64,000 bases of DNA from Terasakiella sp033100395. Its GTDB lineage: Bacteria; Pseudomonadota; Alphaproteobacteria; Rhodospirillales; Terasakiellaceae. Positions 15,927-24,425 of the stretch are shown piece by piece; position 1 is the stretch's first letter, and each line of letters begins with the position of its first letter. The position numbers and the translations under genes are program-made. The notes under the pieces were generated by a model. The model was not told the DNA's origin and did no database searches. It saw nothing but the letters and a program-made list of their open reading frames with translations. The stretch spans positions 132,426-196,425 of the forward strand of contig NZ_JAWLVJ010000006.1 of NCBI RefSeq assembly GCF_033100395.1, written 5' to 3'.

Positions 15927-18767
15927 ATGAAAAAAAGCGACCTGGTTCGGGAAGAAAGAGGGTTAATTGAATTTATTCTGATCGGCATGCTCGGGATTGG
16001 ATTGTCAATCGCGCTGGGCGGGTTGATGCGTGTCTGGCTGGAAAATGAAGAAGACGCCTATAAGAAAGAATGGGTCACCGCCATTGGGTCCGAAATAAAG
16101 GCAGAGATCGTAACCGCAAGCGAGGTTATGCATGGACTGAAAAATGTCATTCTGACCAGTCAGGATTTTTCCAAAGAAGATTTCGATATTTTTGTCTCTA
16201 GCTCTATTGCGCGCTTTCCCGCTTTGCGCAGTATCTATTGGGCCGAAGCACGCAAAAATAAAATTGGTGAACTGTCCTATCAGGTGAAGATGGAATATTC
16301 CCATCTTGTGACCCGTTTTCAAAAACGAGATATTCTGTCTTTGCCCAATATGGCTGATATTATCGAACATGCCACGCGTGGTCGTCGCTTGATGATGAGC
16401 ACGGCCTCAGTATTAGGGACTGGCAAGCAGGAAGATTATATCGCTTTGCTTCCGGTGCGGGAAAACAGGCGGTCTTCTGATGTTGAAATTCGTGGTGTGG
16501 TGCTGGGGCATTTTGATTTCAGTCACTATATTGAACCTCTGTTGAAATCCAAGATCGCACAGGTCAAAGCCGTGCGCCTGCGTGATATCACCATGCCCAT
16601 GGTGGAACATACGCTGTTTTCAGATAACTGGGATGAAGATTTTCGTCAAAAAGACATGACGGCTGCGCGCTTTACCGTCGCAGGCCGGGTGTTGGAACTG
16701 TCCGTGATTAGCCAGTTTAGTGGGCATTATGGATTGCTGTGGGGTGGGGTGACCTTTATGGGGCTGGTGATTACGCTGCTGACCCTGATCCTGCGTGTCC
16801 AACATCATCAAAACCAATACCGCCTGGAAGCGGGCATTGACGCCCATACGTTTGAATTGCGCCAACGAAATCTGCTTTATAGTCATTTCCTCAATACCAC
16901 TTCAGAAGGGGTGCTGGCACTGAATGACAGTAGAACGGTTTGCATTTGTAATCTGACGGCTGCCGATTTGTTGAATGTCAGTGATGAGCAATGTATCGGT
17001 CAGCATATTTCCGTCATTTTGGGGCCAGGCGCTTTTGATACGGGGTTGGACTATTTCAAAAACAAAGACCTTGAAGAAAGTAAGTCCGCAGACGTTCCGG
17101 TGATTGAAGTTATTAGACATGATGGGGAAGCTTTGTCACTTGCCATTGTGGTGACGCCCCTTCACGATGTTGCGGATATGCGCTGGCTGGTGACTTTTCG
17201 TGATGTGTCTGATCAACGCGAGACCGAAGAACGTTTGCGCCAGACTGACCGACAGTTTCGTCAGGCATTTCTGCTGGGGTCCATGCCCATGGCGATCATT
17301 GATGCGGAATCTTATATCAAGGATTCCAATCGGGCCTTGCAGGTGTTTTTGGGCTTTCGCAATAACGAGCTTTATACCCGCCATATTCAGGACTTCTTAC
17401 ATCCCAATGCGTTTGAAGAATTTTCCAATTGGCTGGATGCGGCACGTCGCCATCAACGCGAAACTTTTCAAAGTGAGCAAAAACTGGTCAACCGATCCGG
17501 TCAGACCCTGTGGGTGGTCGCGAGCTACACGGCAGTCTATGACAAGGTGGGCAAGCTTAAAAACGTGATCTGCCAGTATCATGATTACACCAAACGCAAA
17601 AAGGCAGAGGATGAATTAAAGCTTCATCGTGACAAGTTGGCTGATCTGGTTGCCGTGCGCACGAAAGAGGTTAAGGGCACGCGGGAGAATTTGATCGCTT
17701 CCATCAACGCAGCGGACAATGCCATTTTGGTGTTTGACAACCAGAATCGCCTGGAATTTTCCAGTAAGCTGGTGCATATCTTTTTCCCGGAAATGGCATC
17801 TGCGCTGCGCCCCGGCGTGTCGGCTGAACGATTATGTGCTTTACAAAGTTTACGCACACAGGAAGATGAAGCTGCGCAGAAAGAACGACTGGCCCGTGTT
17901 ACAGCCGGGGTAAGTGGCGATGAAGTTCAATTGACCGATGGACGCTGGATCCATACAAGGCGGCGCAAAACACCATCGGGCGGGACCGTGGTTGTTCACA
18001 CCGATGTGACCTCTTTTAAAGATCAGCAAACCCTTTTGCAGCGTCAGGCCGAAGATTTGGCAGAAGCCTTGCGCACCCAACAGGAAGTGAACGAACAACA
18101 AAAGATGTTTGTGTCTGTGGTGTCCCATGAATTCAGAAATCCACTGGCGATCATTGACAGTACGGCCCAGCGTCTGTTGCGTCATAAAGACAAGATGGGG
18201 GAAGCAGAGGCCGTCAAGCGGTTGAATGATATCCGCGACGGGGTGCGTCGTTTGATGAAGCTGTTGCAAAGCACTTTAACCCGACAGCGCATCGATAGTG
18301 AAAATCTGGAATTCAAACCGAAAGAGATCAATATTTCAGAGGCGGTCAGGGATATTGGGGAACGCCAGCAGGTCATCGAAAAACAGCATGATATCCAGTT
18401 GGCTGCGCTGGATGAGGATGTTTCCGTCCCGCTTGACCCGGAACTGTTTGAAATTGCCCTTGGCAATCTGATCAACAATGCAGCCAAATATTCCCCGGCA
18501 GGTTCTGCTATCAAGCTTTTCGTTCTCAAGCGTGATGGGACGGTTGAAGTGATGGTGGAAGATGAAGGTATGGGGATTGCGGATGAAGACAAAGATCAGA
18601 TATTTAATCGCTTTTATCGATCACGAGGGGCAATCAATGTGGAAGGTACGGGGTTGGGGCTAAGTATCGTTAAGCAGATCGTGACCATTCATAAAGGAGA
18701 GATCACCTGTGAAAGTGCAAGCGGGCAGGGCAGTCGCTTTAAAATGACGCTTCCTGCATCTGTGTAG
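15927..18767 (+). CDS. CHASE-PAS sensor histidine kinase
   Basis: The protein has 946 residues. A membrane helix lies at about 15-35, then a periplasmic CHASE-type domain to about 260 (RFPALRSIYWAEARK), a second helix at about 268-290, two PAS domains (about 315-430 and 440-565), a third PAS-like segment (about 590-690), a short coiled coil, and the kinase core. The core has phospho-acceptor His734 in VSHEFRNPLAII, the N box NLINNAAKYS, the G1 box DEGMGIAD and the G2 box GTGLGLSI. There is no receiver domain. STAS, anti-sigma-kinase and response-regulator phosphatase genes follow on the same strand, so it is the likely input of a partner-switching pathway. Confidence 0.92.
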   Translation: MKKSDLVREERGLIEFILIGMLGIGLSIALGGLMRVWLENEEDAYKKEWVTAIGSEIKAEIVTASEVMHGLKNVILTSQDFSKEDFDIFVSSSIARFPALRSIYWAEARKNKIGELSYQVKMEYSHLVTRFQKRDILSLPNMADIIEHATRGRRLMMSTASVLGTGKQEDYIALLPVRENRRSSDVEIRGVVLGHFDFSHYIEPLLKSKIAQVKAVRLRDITMPMVEHTLFSDNWDEDFRQKDMTAARFTVAGRVLELSVISQFSGHYGLLWGGVTFMGLVITLLTLILRVQHHQNQYRLEAGIDAHTFELRQRNLLYSHFLNTTSEGVLALNDSRTVCICNLTAADLLNVSDEQCIGQHISVILGPGAFDTGLDYFKNKDLEESKSADVPVIEVIRHDGEALSLAIVVTPLHDVADMRWLVTFRDVSDQRETEERLRQTDRQFRQAFLLGSMPMAIIDAESYIKDSNRALQVFLGFRNNELYTRHIQDFLHPNAFEEFSNWLDAARRHQRETFQSEQKLVNRSGQTLWVVASYTAVYDKVGKLKNVICQYHDYTKRKKAEDELKLHRDKLADLVAVRTKEVKGTRENLIASINAADNAILVFDNQNRLEFSSKLVHIFFPEMASALRPGVSAERLCALQSLRTQEDEAAQKERLARVTAGVSGDEVQLTDGRWIHTRRRKTPSGGTVVVHTDVTSFKDQQTLLQRQAEDLAEALRTQQEVNEQQKMFVSVVSHEFRNPLAIIDSTAQRLLRHKDKMGEAEAVKRLNDIRDGVRRLMKLLQSTLTRQRIDSENLEFKPKEINISEAVRDIGERQQVIEKQHDIQLAALDEDVSVPLDPELFEIALGNLINNAAKYSPAGSAIKLFVLKRDGTVEVMVEDEGMGIADEDKDQIFNRFYRSRGAINVEGTGLGLSIVKQIVTIHKGEITCESASGQGSRFKMTLPASV

Positions 18768-18865
18768 TTGTCATTGGATATAATTTAGGATTATGATCAA
18801 TTATCGACTATCTTATTGCAAAATAGATAAGATTAGTTTTTGAATTCGGGGAAGGAACGCAAGAG

Positions 18866-19174
18866 ATGAAGTATTCACTGATCGAAAGTAATGGCGTGGT
18901 AAACGTGCAGCTTTCTGGAGAACTGACCGTTTCGGATGAAGATGATTTTCGTGGCCTGACCAGTGAAGCAATGGCGTTGAATGCGCAGAAATATTCAATT
19001 GATGTGACGAAACTGGATTTCCTTGATTCTGCAGGACTGGGGTTGATGCTAGTCTTTAAAGAATTCTGCGAAGAAAGTGGCAAGTCCGTGACTATGAAAG
19101 TTGCAGGCAGTGCGGTGCGTGACGTGCTGGATATTTCAGAATTCCAAAACCTTATTCCTTACGAGGATGCTTAA
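18866..19174 (+). CDS. STAS-domain anti-anti-sigma factor
   Basis: This 102-residue protein is a single STAS domain of the SpoIIAA/RsbV type. The conserved phosphorylatable serine is Ser55 in FLDSAGLGLM. In the family, the unphosphorylated form binds the serine kinase (RsbW type) and frees its other partner; a PP2C phosphatase resets it. The kinase-like and phosphatase genes follow 15 bp and about 0.9 kb later, giving a complete switch. The start has GGAAGG about 14 bases upstream. Confidence 0.92.
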   Translation: MKYSLIESNGVVNVQLSGELTVSDEDDFRGLTSEAMALNAQKYSIDVTKLDFLDSAGLGLMLVFKEFCEESGKSVTMKVAGSAVRDVLDISEFQNLIPYEDA

Positions 19175-19189
19175 AACGTCTGGTGAATA

Positions 19190-20074
19190 ATGATCGGCAA
19201 GCATCAATGTTGTTTTATCTTTGAAAATGATCCTGACAACCGTCAGAAACTGCAGGCGGTTATGGAAGGTCTGGGCTTGCGCATTATTGACTGTGATGGT
19301 CTGTTTGTTTGCGAAAAATGCATCGCTGAACCTGACCTGGTGATTATTGGTGAAGATGCTGCTATCCCAGAAGTCGGCCAGGAAATTGGCAATGTGGAAT
19401 TGCTGATCCGCGAAAGTCATGCTCCCGTTCTGGCCCCCGTTCATTATCAGAAGCAACTTCTGGAACGCTTTGAAAATGTGCAAGTTTATCATAGTGCAGA
19501 CTTGTTGCGTGATATTGCCTGGGCTTTGGTGACCAACCATGCCCAAAGACGGGTGATCCGCAATGATCTGGTGCGTGCCGCCCAAGGCGTACAGCATATG
19601 GAAGAAGCCGTCTTCACCTTTCAAAACCTGGAAGAAGCCCAGGCTCTGGCCTTGTTGATTGCGAGCCTTGCCCCGGAAAAGAAACTGCTGCGTTTGGGAT
19701 TGGGGGAGCTTTTCATTAACGCGGTGGAACATGGTAATCTTGAGATCGGATCAGAAGAAAAATTGAAGCTGCGCAATGAAGGGCGTTGGCTGGACGAAAT
19801 TGATAAGCGTCTTGAAGATGATCGATTTAAGGACAGGCAGGCGCATTTGTATGTCAGGCGCAAAGATGGTGGTGTTGATCTGAAGATTGAAGATCACGGC
19901 AATGGCTTTGACTGGGAAACGACTCTTGAAAGAACGGCTGGCGGACAAGGGGCAGAAAAAGGTGGGCGCGGTCTTGTGATCGCGCAAAAAGCCGGGCTGG
20001 AAAAATTGCGTTTTGTCGGTAAAGGCAACGTGCTGGAATGTTCCTTTGTTTCAGAGGGACAGGTGCATGGTTAA
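19190..20074 (+). CDS. RsbW-like serine kinase/anti-sigma factor with receiver-like N-terminus
   Basis: The protein has 294 residues. The C-terminal half (about 150-290) is a GHKL ATPase of the RsbW/SpoIIAB type, with N box GELFINAVEHGN and G box IEDHGNGFDW. The N-terminal 125 residues have the alternating strand/helix rhythm of a receiver domain (CCFIFENDPDNRQK...PDLVIIGEDA). Where the phospho-acceptor Asp is expected the sequence reads IIGED, so it is probably a pseudo-receiver. It would phosphorylate the STAS protein encoded just upstream. Its end overlaps the next gene by eight bases. The sigma factor or other output it controls is not in this window, unless it is the ECF factor at 203, which is unlikely. 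Confidence 0.82.
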   Translation: MIGKHQCCFIFENDPDNRQKLQAVMEGLGLRIIDCDGLFVCEKCIAEPDLVIIGEDAAIPEVGQEIGNVELLIRESHAPVLAPVHYQKQLLERFENVQVYHSADLLRDIAWALVTNHAQRRVIRNDLVRAAQGVQHMEEAVFTFQNLEEAQALALLIASLAPEKKLLRLGLGELFINAVEHGNLEIGSEEKLKLRNEGRWLDEIDKRLEDDRFKDRQAHLYVRRKDGGVDLKIEDHGNGFDWETTLERTAGGQGAEKGGRGLVIAQKAGLEKLRFVGKGNVLECSFVSEGQVHG

Positions 20075-21218
20075 AATAATCTGCATTGAAGATGAAGAAA
20101 TCCTGCGTTTTGATATTTGTGATGAGTTACGCGAAGCGGGATACGACGTGTATGATGCGGCTGATGGTCAGCAGGGCTTGCACCTGATCCAGACCCAATG
20201 CCCGGACCTGGTCTTGTGTGATATCCGTATGCCCGTTATGGGGGGCTATGAATTGCTGTCAAAGGTGCGTCAAAGCGATGCGCCCTGGGGGACGGTTCCG
20301 TTTCTTTTTTTGACGGCTTACGGGGAACGTGATGACATGATCAAGGGGCTGACGGAAGGGGCAGATGATTTCCTGACCAAGCCGATTGATTATGAGGTTT
20401 TGTTGGCCCGGATTGAAACGTCCCTGCGTCAAGTTAAACGGGTGAAGGATCTGGAAAAACGATCCTTCAAGGAAATGGAAACTGAATTAAATCGTGCCCA
20501 TGAAATGCAGCGTGATCTTCTTCCATCCAACGATATGCAGCGCGCGATTGAACTGGCCTACAATCTGAAACTGACCAGTCACTATGAACCTTCGCGTGAT
20601 CTGGGTGGAGATATCTGGGGCGTGCATATGATCTCCCCTCAGAAGGTCATGATATATCTGGTGGATTTTTCAGGGCACGGGGTTGCCGCAGCGATGAACA
20701 CTTTTCGTCTGTCCAGTAAAATGGATAGCGATCCCATTGGGGAGGAAACACCGGCTGAGTACCTGGGAAAGCTTAATAAATGGTTGTGTGAACAGTTACA
20801 GACCGGACAGTATGCAACTGTCCTGTTGGGCGTTCTGGACGTAGAACAGCAATCCTTTGAATATGCAGCCGCCGGGACGACGACACCAATTCGTTTGAAC
20901 CGTCAGAAAGCCGAGATTGAAATCGGCTGTGGCAAAGGGGTTCCGCTAGGGATGATGAAATCGGCTGTTTATGAAAATAGAAGACTTGAAATCAGAAATG
21001 ACGACGCCATCTTTTTGTTCAGTGATGCCCTTTTGGAACATGGTCGAAAGGAAAAGCTGAACCTCGGACAGGATGGTGTGGAAAAATTACTGAGGCAGAC
21101 AGTTCAATCGTCAGATACTTGGGATGTGGAGGGGATTCTCACCCCGTTTTTGGCGCAGGCACCGCGTCCTTTAGATGATGATTTGACTGCTGTCTGTTGC
21201 GTCTGTCATTTTAACTAA
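20067..21218 (+). CDS. Response regulator with PP2C (SpoIIE/RsbU-like) phosphatase output
   Basis: From ATG 20067, which has GAGGGACAG upstream and overlaps the previous stop, this is a 383-residue protein. The receiver (about 1-120) has phospho-acceptor Asp52 in LVLCDIRMPVMGG and FLTKPID. A helical linker follows, then a PP2C domain (about 185-380) with the metal motifs SRDLGGDIWG, VDFSGHGVAAAM and LDDDLTAV. It should dephosphorylate the STAS protein when the receiver is phosphorylated. The upstream CHASE-PAS kinase is the natural donor. This is the regulated phosphatase arm of the partner switch. Confidence 0.92.
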   Translation: MVKIICIEDEEILRFDICDELREAGYDVYDAADGQQGLHLIQTQCPDLVLCDIRMPVMGGYELLSKVRQSDAPWGTVPFLFLTAYGERDDMIKGLTEGADDFLTKPIDYEVLLARIETSLRQVKRVKDLEKRSFKEMETELNRAHEMQRDLLPSNDMQRAIELAYNLKLTSHYEPSRDLGGDIWGVHMISPQKVMIYLVDFSGHGVAAAMNTFRLSSKMDSDPIGEETPAEYLGKLNKWLCEQLQTGQYATVLLGVLDVEQQSFEYAAAGTTTPIRLNRQKAEIEIGCGKGVPLGMMKSAVYENRRLEIRNDDAIFLFSDALLEHGRKEKLNLGQDGVEKLLRQTVQSSDTWDVEGILTPFLAQAPRPLDDDLTAVCCVCHFN

Positions 21219-21309
21219 CACCTTATAGTTTATTATCTTTTTTGTTTTTTTATTGTATCTGAGTGGTTTAGCTAACTCTTTAAAACTATTGAATTATACC
21301 ATTGGAATT

Positions 21310-21323
21310 ACGTAATATTACGT
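21310..21323. promoter_or_regulatory. Perfect 14-base palindrome, possible operator
   Basis: ACGTAATATTACGT is a perfect inverted repeat in the 244-base AT-rich spacer between the PP2C gene and the split Aer-like operon, about 140 bases before the PAS gene. It may be a repressor or activator site; no specific regulator can be named. Confidence 0.35.
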
Positions 21324-21462
21324 GAATATAATATATGTTGAAAAATATAACAATTAAGTGCAGACAAGAAGTGTAAAATGCATTACCAAATTAATCATAA
21401 ATTAATTATGGGTATGTATTTTATAAAAAGAAAAGTGCCTGAATTTTATAGGGGAATTATGA

Positions 21463-21990
21463 ATGGTTGCGAATTCGCATGCTTTGACAGGTAAGGAGCG
21501 TACCTTTAAAGCAGATGAAATTATCGTCAGCAAGACCGATACGAAAGGGCGGTTGATCTATACCAACCAGACCTTTTTGGAGGTTGCCGATTATACTGAA
21601 GCCGAGGTCATCGGTCAGCCGCACAGTATGATCCGTCATCCGGATATGCCGCGCTGTGTCTTTAAATTACTGTGGGATACAATTTCAGACGGTAAAGAAC
21701 TGTTTGCATATGTGGTGAACAGAACCAAATATGGCGACCACTATTGGGTTTTGGCGCACGTGACCCCGACGTTTGATGAAGATGGCAAGACCATCAAGGG
21801 CTATCATTCAAACCGTCGCGTCCCCAGTGAAGAAGCTCTTGAAGTGATTAAACCGCTTTATGCGGAACTGAAAGCCGAAGAAGACCGCCATGCAAATCGC
21901 AAGGATGGCATGAATGCAGCTCATCAGATGCTGCTTGATAAACTCGCAGATGCAGGAATGGAATACGATGAATTTATTCTCTCGCTCTAA
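21463..21990 (+). CDS. Aer-type PAS domain protein (sensor half of a split receptor)
   Basis: This 175-residue soluble protein has a PAS domain at about 15-125 of the Aer type: GRLIYTNQTFLEVADYTEAEVIG, MIRHPDMPRCVF, and a WVLAHVTPTFD strand. Aer PAS domains bind FAD and sense redox or oxygen. It lacks membrane and signalling segments, which are encoded by the next gene. That gene starts 23 bases before this one ends, so translation is probably coupled. AGGGGA precedes the start. The C-terminal 50 residues are helical and may dock onto the partner. Confidence 0.85.
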   Translation: MVANSHALTGKERTFKADEIIVSKTDTKGRLIYTNQTFLEVADYTEAEVIGQPHSMIRHPDMPRCVFKLLWDTISDGKELFAYVVNRTKYGDHYWVLAHVTPTFDEDGKTIKGYHSNRRVPSEEALEVIKPLYAELKAEEDRHANRKDGMNAAHQMLLDKLADAGMEYDEFILSL

Positions 21991-23266
21991 GTCAGAGCGC
22001 TTGGCGCTTGTATCGTTGATTGTCTCTGCTCTTGTTGCAATCTACATGTTTATTTTTGTTGGTCTTGTCCCAGGTGCAGTCGTTCTGATTGCGGTTCTGG
22101 TTCAGCTATTGGCACTTCGTGCGACGATTAATGCCAACAATATGGTAGAAAAGACCCGCGAAGTTATGTCGCAGGCGGCCAAAGGACGCCTTGATGTTCG
22201 TGTGTTGGATATTCGTGGAAAAAGCAATGTTTCGCAATTGATGCATGACACCAACCACCTGCTTGACCAAACCGAAGCTTTTGCGCGTGAAGCAGGCGCT
22301 GCGCTTGAATATGCAGCAAAAGGCAAATATTTCCGTAAAATTCTGCTGCGCGGGATTACCGGGGACTTCATCAACTACGCGGCTGTTGTCAACAATGGTC
22401 TGGATGCTATGGGCAAGAAGACCAAAGATTTTGTTGAAAGTGCCAGTGCAATCGGTGCTAACATCAAAGGGGTTGTCCACAACGTATCCGCTGCTGCCCA
22501 GGAACTGGAAGCATCCAGTCAATCACTGGGGCATGTGGCAGCACGTACCAGTCAGCAGTCAGAAACTGTAAGCGGTGCAGCAGGTGGGGCATCCAGTAAC
22601 GTAGAAAGTGTTGCTGCGGCAACTGAAGAATTTAACGCTTCCATCAACGAAATTCATGCTCAGGTGACACGCTCCGCCGAAATGGCTTCTGAAGCTGTGG
22701 GCCGTGCGTCTGATGCTAATGAAGTGATCGAAACACTGCATGAAGCGGCTTCACGCATTGGCGAGGTTGTGTCCCTGATTAACGATATTGCTGATCAGAC
22801 CAACATGCTGGCGCTGAACGCAACCATCGAAGCCGCACGTGCGGGGGATGCAGGTAAAGGCTTTGCGGTTGTGGCAGGCGAAGTGAAGAACCTGGCAAAC
22901 CAGACGTCCAATGCGACAGAAGAAATTTCCACGCAAGTGAAATCCATGCAGTCGGCTACCGATTCTGCGGTCAGTGCGATCCATCAGATTTCACAGACCA
23001 TTGAACAGATCGATCAGACCGCTGGTGATATCGCTTCGACCGTAGAACAGCAAAGTGCGGTTGTGTCCGAGATTTCACAAAATTCCCAACATGCTGTAAG
23101 TGAAGTGCGCACCGTTGCGGATACCATTGGCGATGTAGCTGCTGGTGCATCAGAATCCAGTCTGGCGGTTGGAGAGATTCAGTCCGCATCGGCAGAACTG
23201 GCCAAACAGTCACAAGTTCTGTCGGATGACGTAAACGCCTTTGTGGAGAGCGTCGTCAAAATGTAA
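21968..23266 (+). CDS. Methyl-accepting chemotaxis protein without a ligand domain
   Basis: From ATG 21968 this is a 432-residue protein. Two closely spaced membrane helices lie at about residues 11-48, and no periplasmic domain is present. A HAMP-like linker follows, then the long signalling coiled coil with the receptor tip ADQTNMLALNATIEAARAGDAGKGFAVVA. The layout is that of E. coli Aer without its PAS domain, which is supplied by the overlapping gene upstream. It should pass redox signals to CheA/CheW. No che genes are in the window. A terminator follows at 23287. Confidence 0.9.
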   Translation: MNLFSRSKSERLALVSLIVSALVAIYMFIFVGLVPGAVVLIAVLVQLLALRATINANNMVEKTREVMSQAAKGRLDVRVLDIRGKSNVSQLMHDTNHLLDQTEAFAREAGAALEYAAKGKYFRKILLRGITGDFINYAAVVNNGLDAMGKKTKDFVESASAIGANIKGVVHNVSAAAQELEASSQSLGHVAARTSQQSETVSGAAGGASSNVESVAAATEEFNASINEIHAQVTRSAEMASEAVGRASDANEVIETLHEAASRIGEVVSLINDIADQTNMLALNATIEAARAGDAGKGFAVVAGEVKNLANQTSNATEEISTQVKSMQSATDSAVSAIHQISQTIEQIDQTAGDIASTVEQQSAVVSEISQNSQHAVSEVRTVADTIGDVAAGASESSLAVGEIQSASAELAKQSQVLSDDVNAFVESVVKM

Positions 23267-23286
23267 GGCGAAAACCATAGGAAAGA

Positions 23287-23317
23287 AAAAGGGAGCTTTT
23301 GAGAGCCCCCTTTTTTT
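23287..23317 (+). terminator. Rho-independent terminator after the chemotaxis operon
   Basis: AAAAAGGGAGCT and AGCCCCCTTTTTTT form a stem with one mismatch and a six-base loop, ending in seven T. It also lies just before the end of the convergent universal stress gene. Confidence 0.75.
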
Positions 23318-23334
23318 GTGTCTGTTGCCATGAC

Positions 23335-24165
23335 CTAGTGGGTCATAAAGACCGGAACAGTCATATGCTGCAACATATGGCGGGTCACACCACCCAAGAC
23401 CACTTCACGCCAGCGACGGTGGCCATATCCGCCCATGACGATCAGATCGATGCTGTTATCTGCGGCATAAGACAGGAGTGTGTCGCCGGCAGAAAGACCA
23501 CCGGAGGCCAAGTGGTCAGCTTCGGCCTTGATGCCATGGCGTGCCAGATGCAGGGACATATCCGCACTTGGAATCGGTCCATGTTTGGAATCCTGTGGGT
23601 CAACAGCCAGTACTTCGACTTTCTTGGCCCCTTTCATCAACGGAATCGCATCATTGATCGCGGCGGCGGCCAGGCGGCTGCCGTCCCAGGCGGTCATGAC
23701 ATATTCACCGATGGTGTCAAACGTACCCACATAAGGAATGATCAGAACCGGGCGACCGGATCGTAGCAGAATCTGATCCGGCATTTCGTTGGATCCGGGG
23801 GCTTCGTCGCCTTCCGGATCATTTTGACCGAGCACAGTCAGGTCGAAATAGCGTGCGTGCAGCATGACCTGTTCCACCAGATCACCTTCGACGCAGCGCC
23901 ATTCAACACGCACGTTGGTGCCTGCTGCCAGATCGTTGAACAGTTCTTCAATTTCCTTGGCTGCTTCTTTTGACGCATCGGCCTGTGCCTTGAGCACTTC
24001 CTTGCTGAGTTGGGCCTCGATAAAGCCGGGGATCATTGGTTTGGAAAGAACATAAAGCGCCGTCAAGTGGGCGTCATGAAGCTCCGCCAGTTTCAGGGCT
24101 GCACGGATACGTTCATGGCAACTGCGGGTGTGATCGACATGTACAAGGATATCTTTGAGGGACAT
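23335..24165 (-). CDS. Tandem universal stress protein
   Basis: From the ATG at 24165, preceded by AAGGACG, this is 276 residues. A longer frame to 24216 has no ribosome site. Two UspA domains are joined. The first begins SLKDILVHVDHTRSCHERI. The second ends with IDLIVMGGYGHRRWREVVLGGVTRHML, the G-x2-G-x9-G(S/T)-like ATP-binding motif. Such proteins bind ATP and help survival in starvation or oxygen limitation. A second tandem Usp is at 31113. The gene is divergent from hemA. Confidence 0.9.
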   Translation of the reverse strand: MSLKDILVHVDHTRSCHERIRAALKLAELHDAHLTALYVLSKPMIPGFIEAQLSKEVLKAQADASKEAAKEIEELFNDLAAGTNVRVEWRCVEGDLVEQVMLHARYFDLTVLGQNDPEGDEAPGSNEMPDQILLRSGRPVLIIPYVGTFDTIGEYVMTAWDGSRLAAAAINDAIPLMKGAKKVEVLAVDPQDSKHGPIPSADMSLHLARHGIKAEADHLASGGLSAGDTLLSYAADNSIDLIVMGGYGHRRWREVVLGGVTRHMLQHMTVPVFMTH

Positions 24166-24276
24166 TTTGGTCGTCCTTAATTTGTAAGTGTGAGACAGAA
24201 AAGCGCAAAGAGGCATTTATAAATTATGCCTTTAAATTGGTATTACCTTTATACCTTGAAAGGGGGGCGTACTTGC

Positions 24277-24290
24277 ATGATGTGGGTCAA
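24277..24290. promoter_or_regulatory. FNR/FixK-like site upstream of hemA
   Basis: ATGATGTGGGTCAA differs by one base from TTGAT-N4-GTCAA. It is about 140 bp upstream of hemA and about 110 bp upstream of the divergent Usp gene. Oxygen control of hemA by FnrL-type regulators is known in other alphaproteobacteria, and Usp genes are often in such regulons. Confidence 0.45.
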
Positions 24291-24425
24291 GTCCGGTTGC
24301 GTAATTTTATTATTTTTATCCCTATAGTGAAAATGGACACATTCAGGTCACATTGTTTAGGTAGTACTCTTAAACAGAGAGTAAGGGGAACCGAGCATAT
24401 AGATTGCACGGACGGAGAGTATAAA

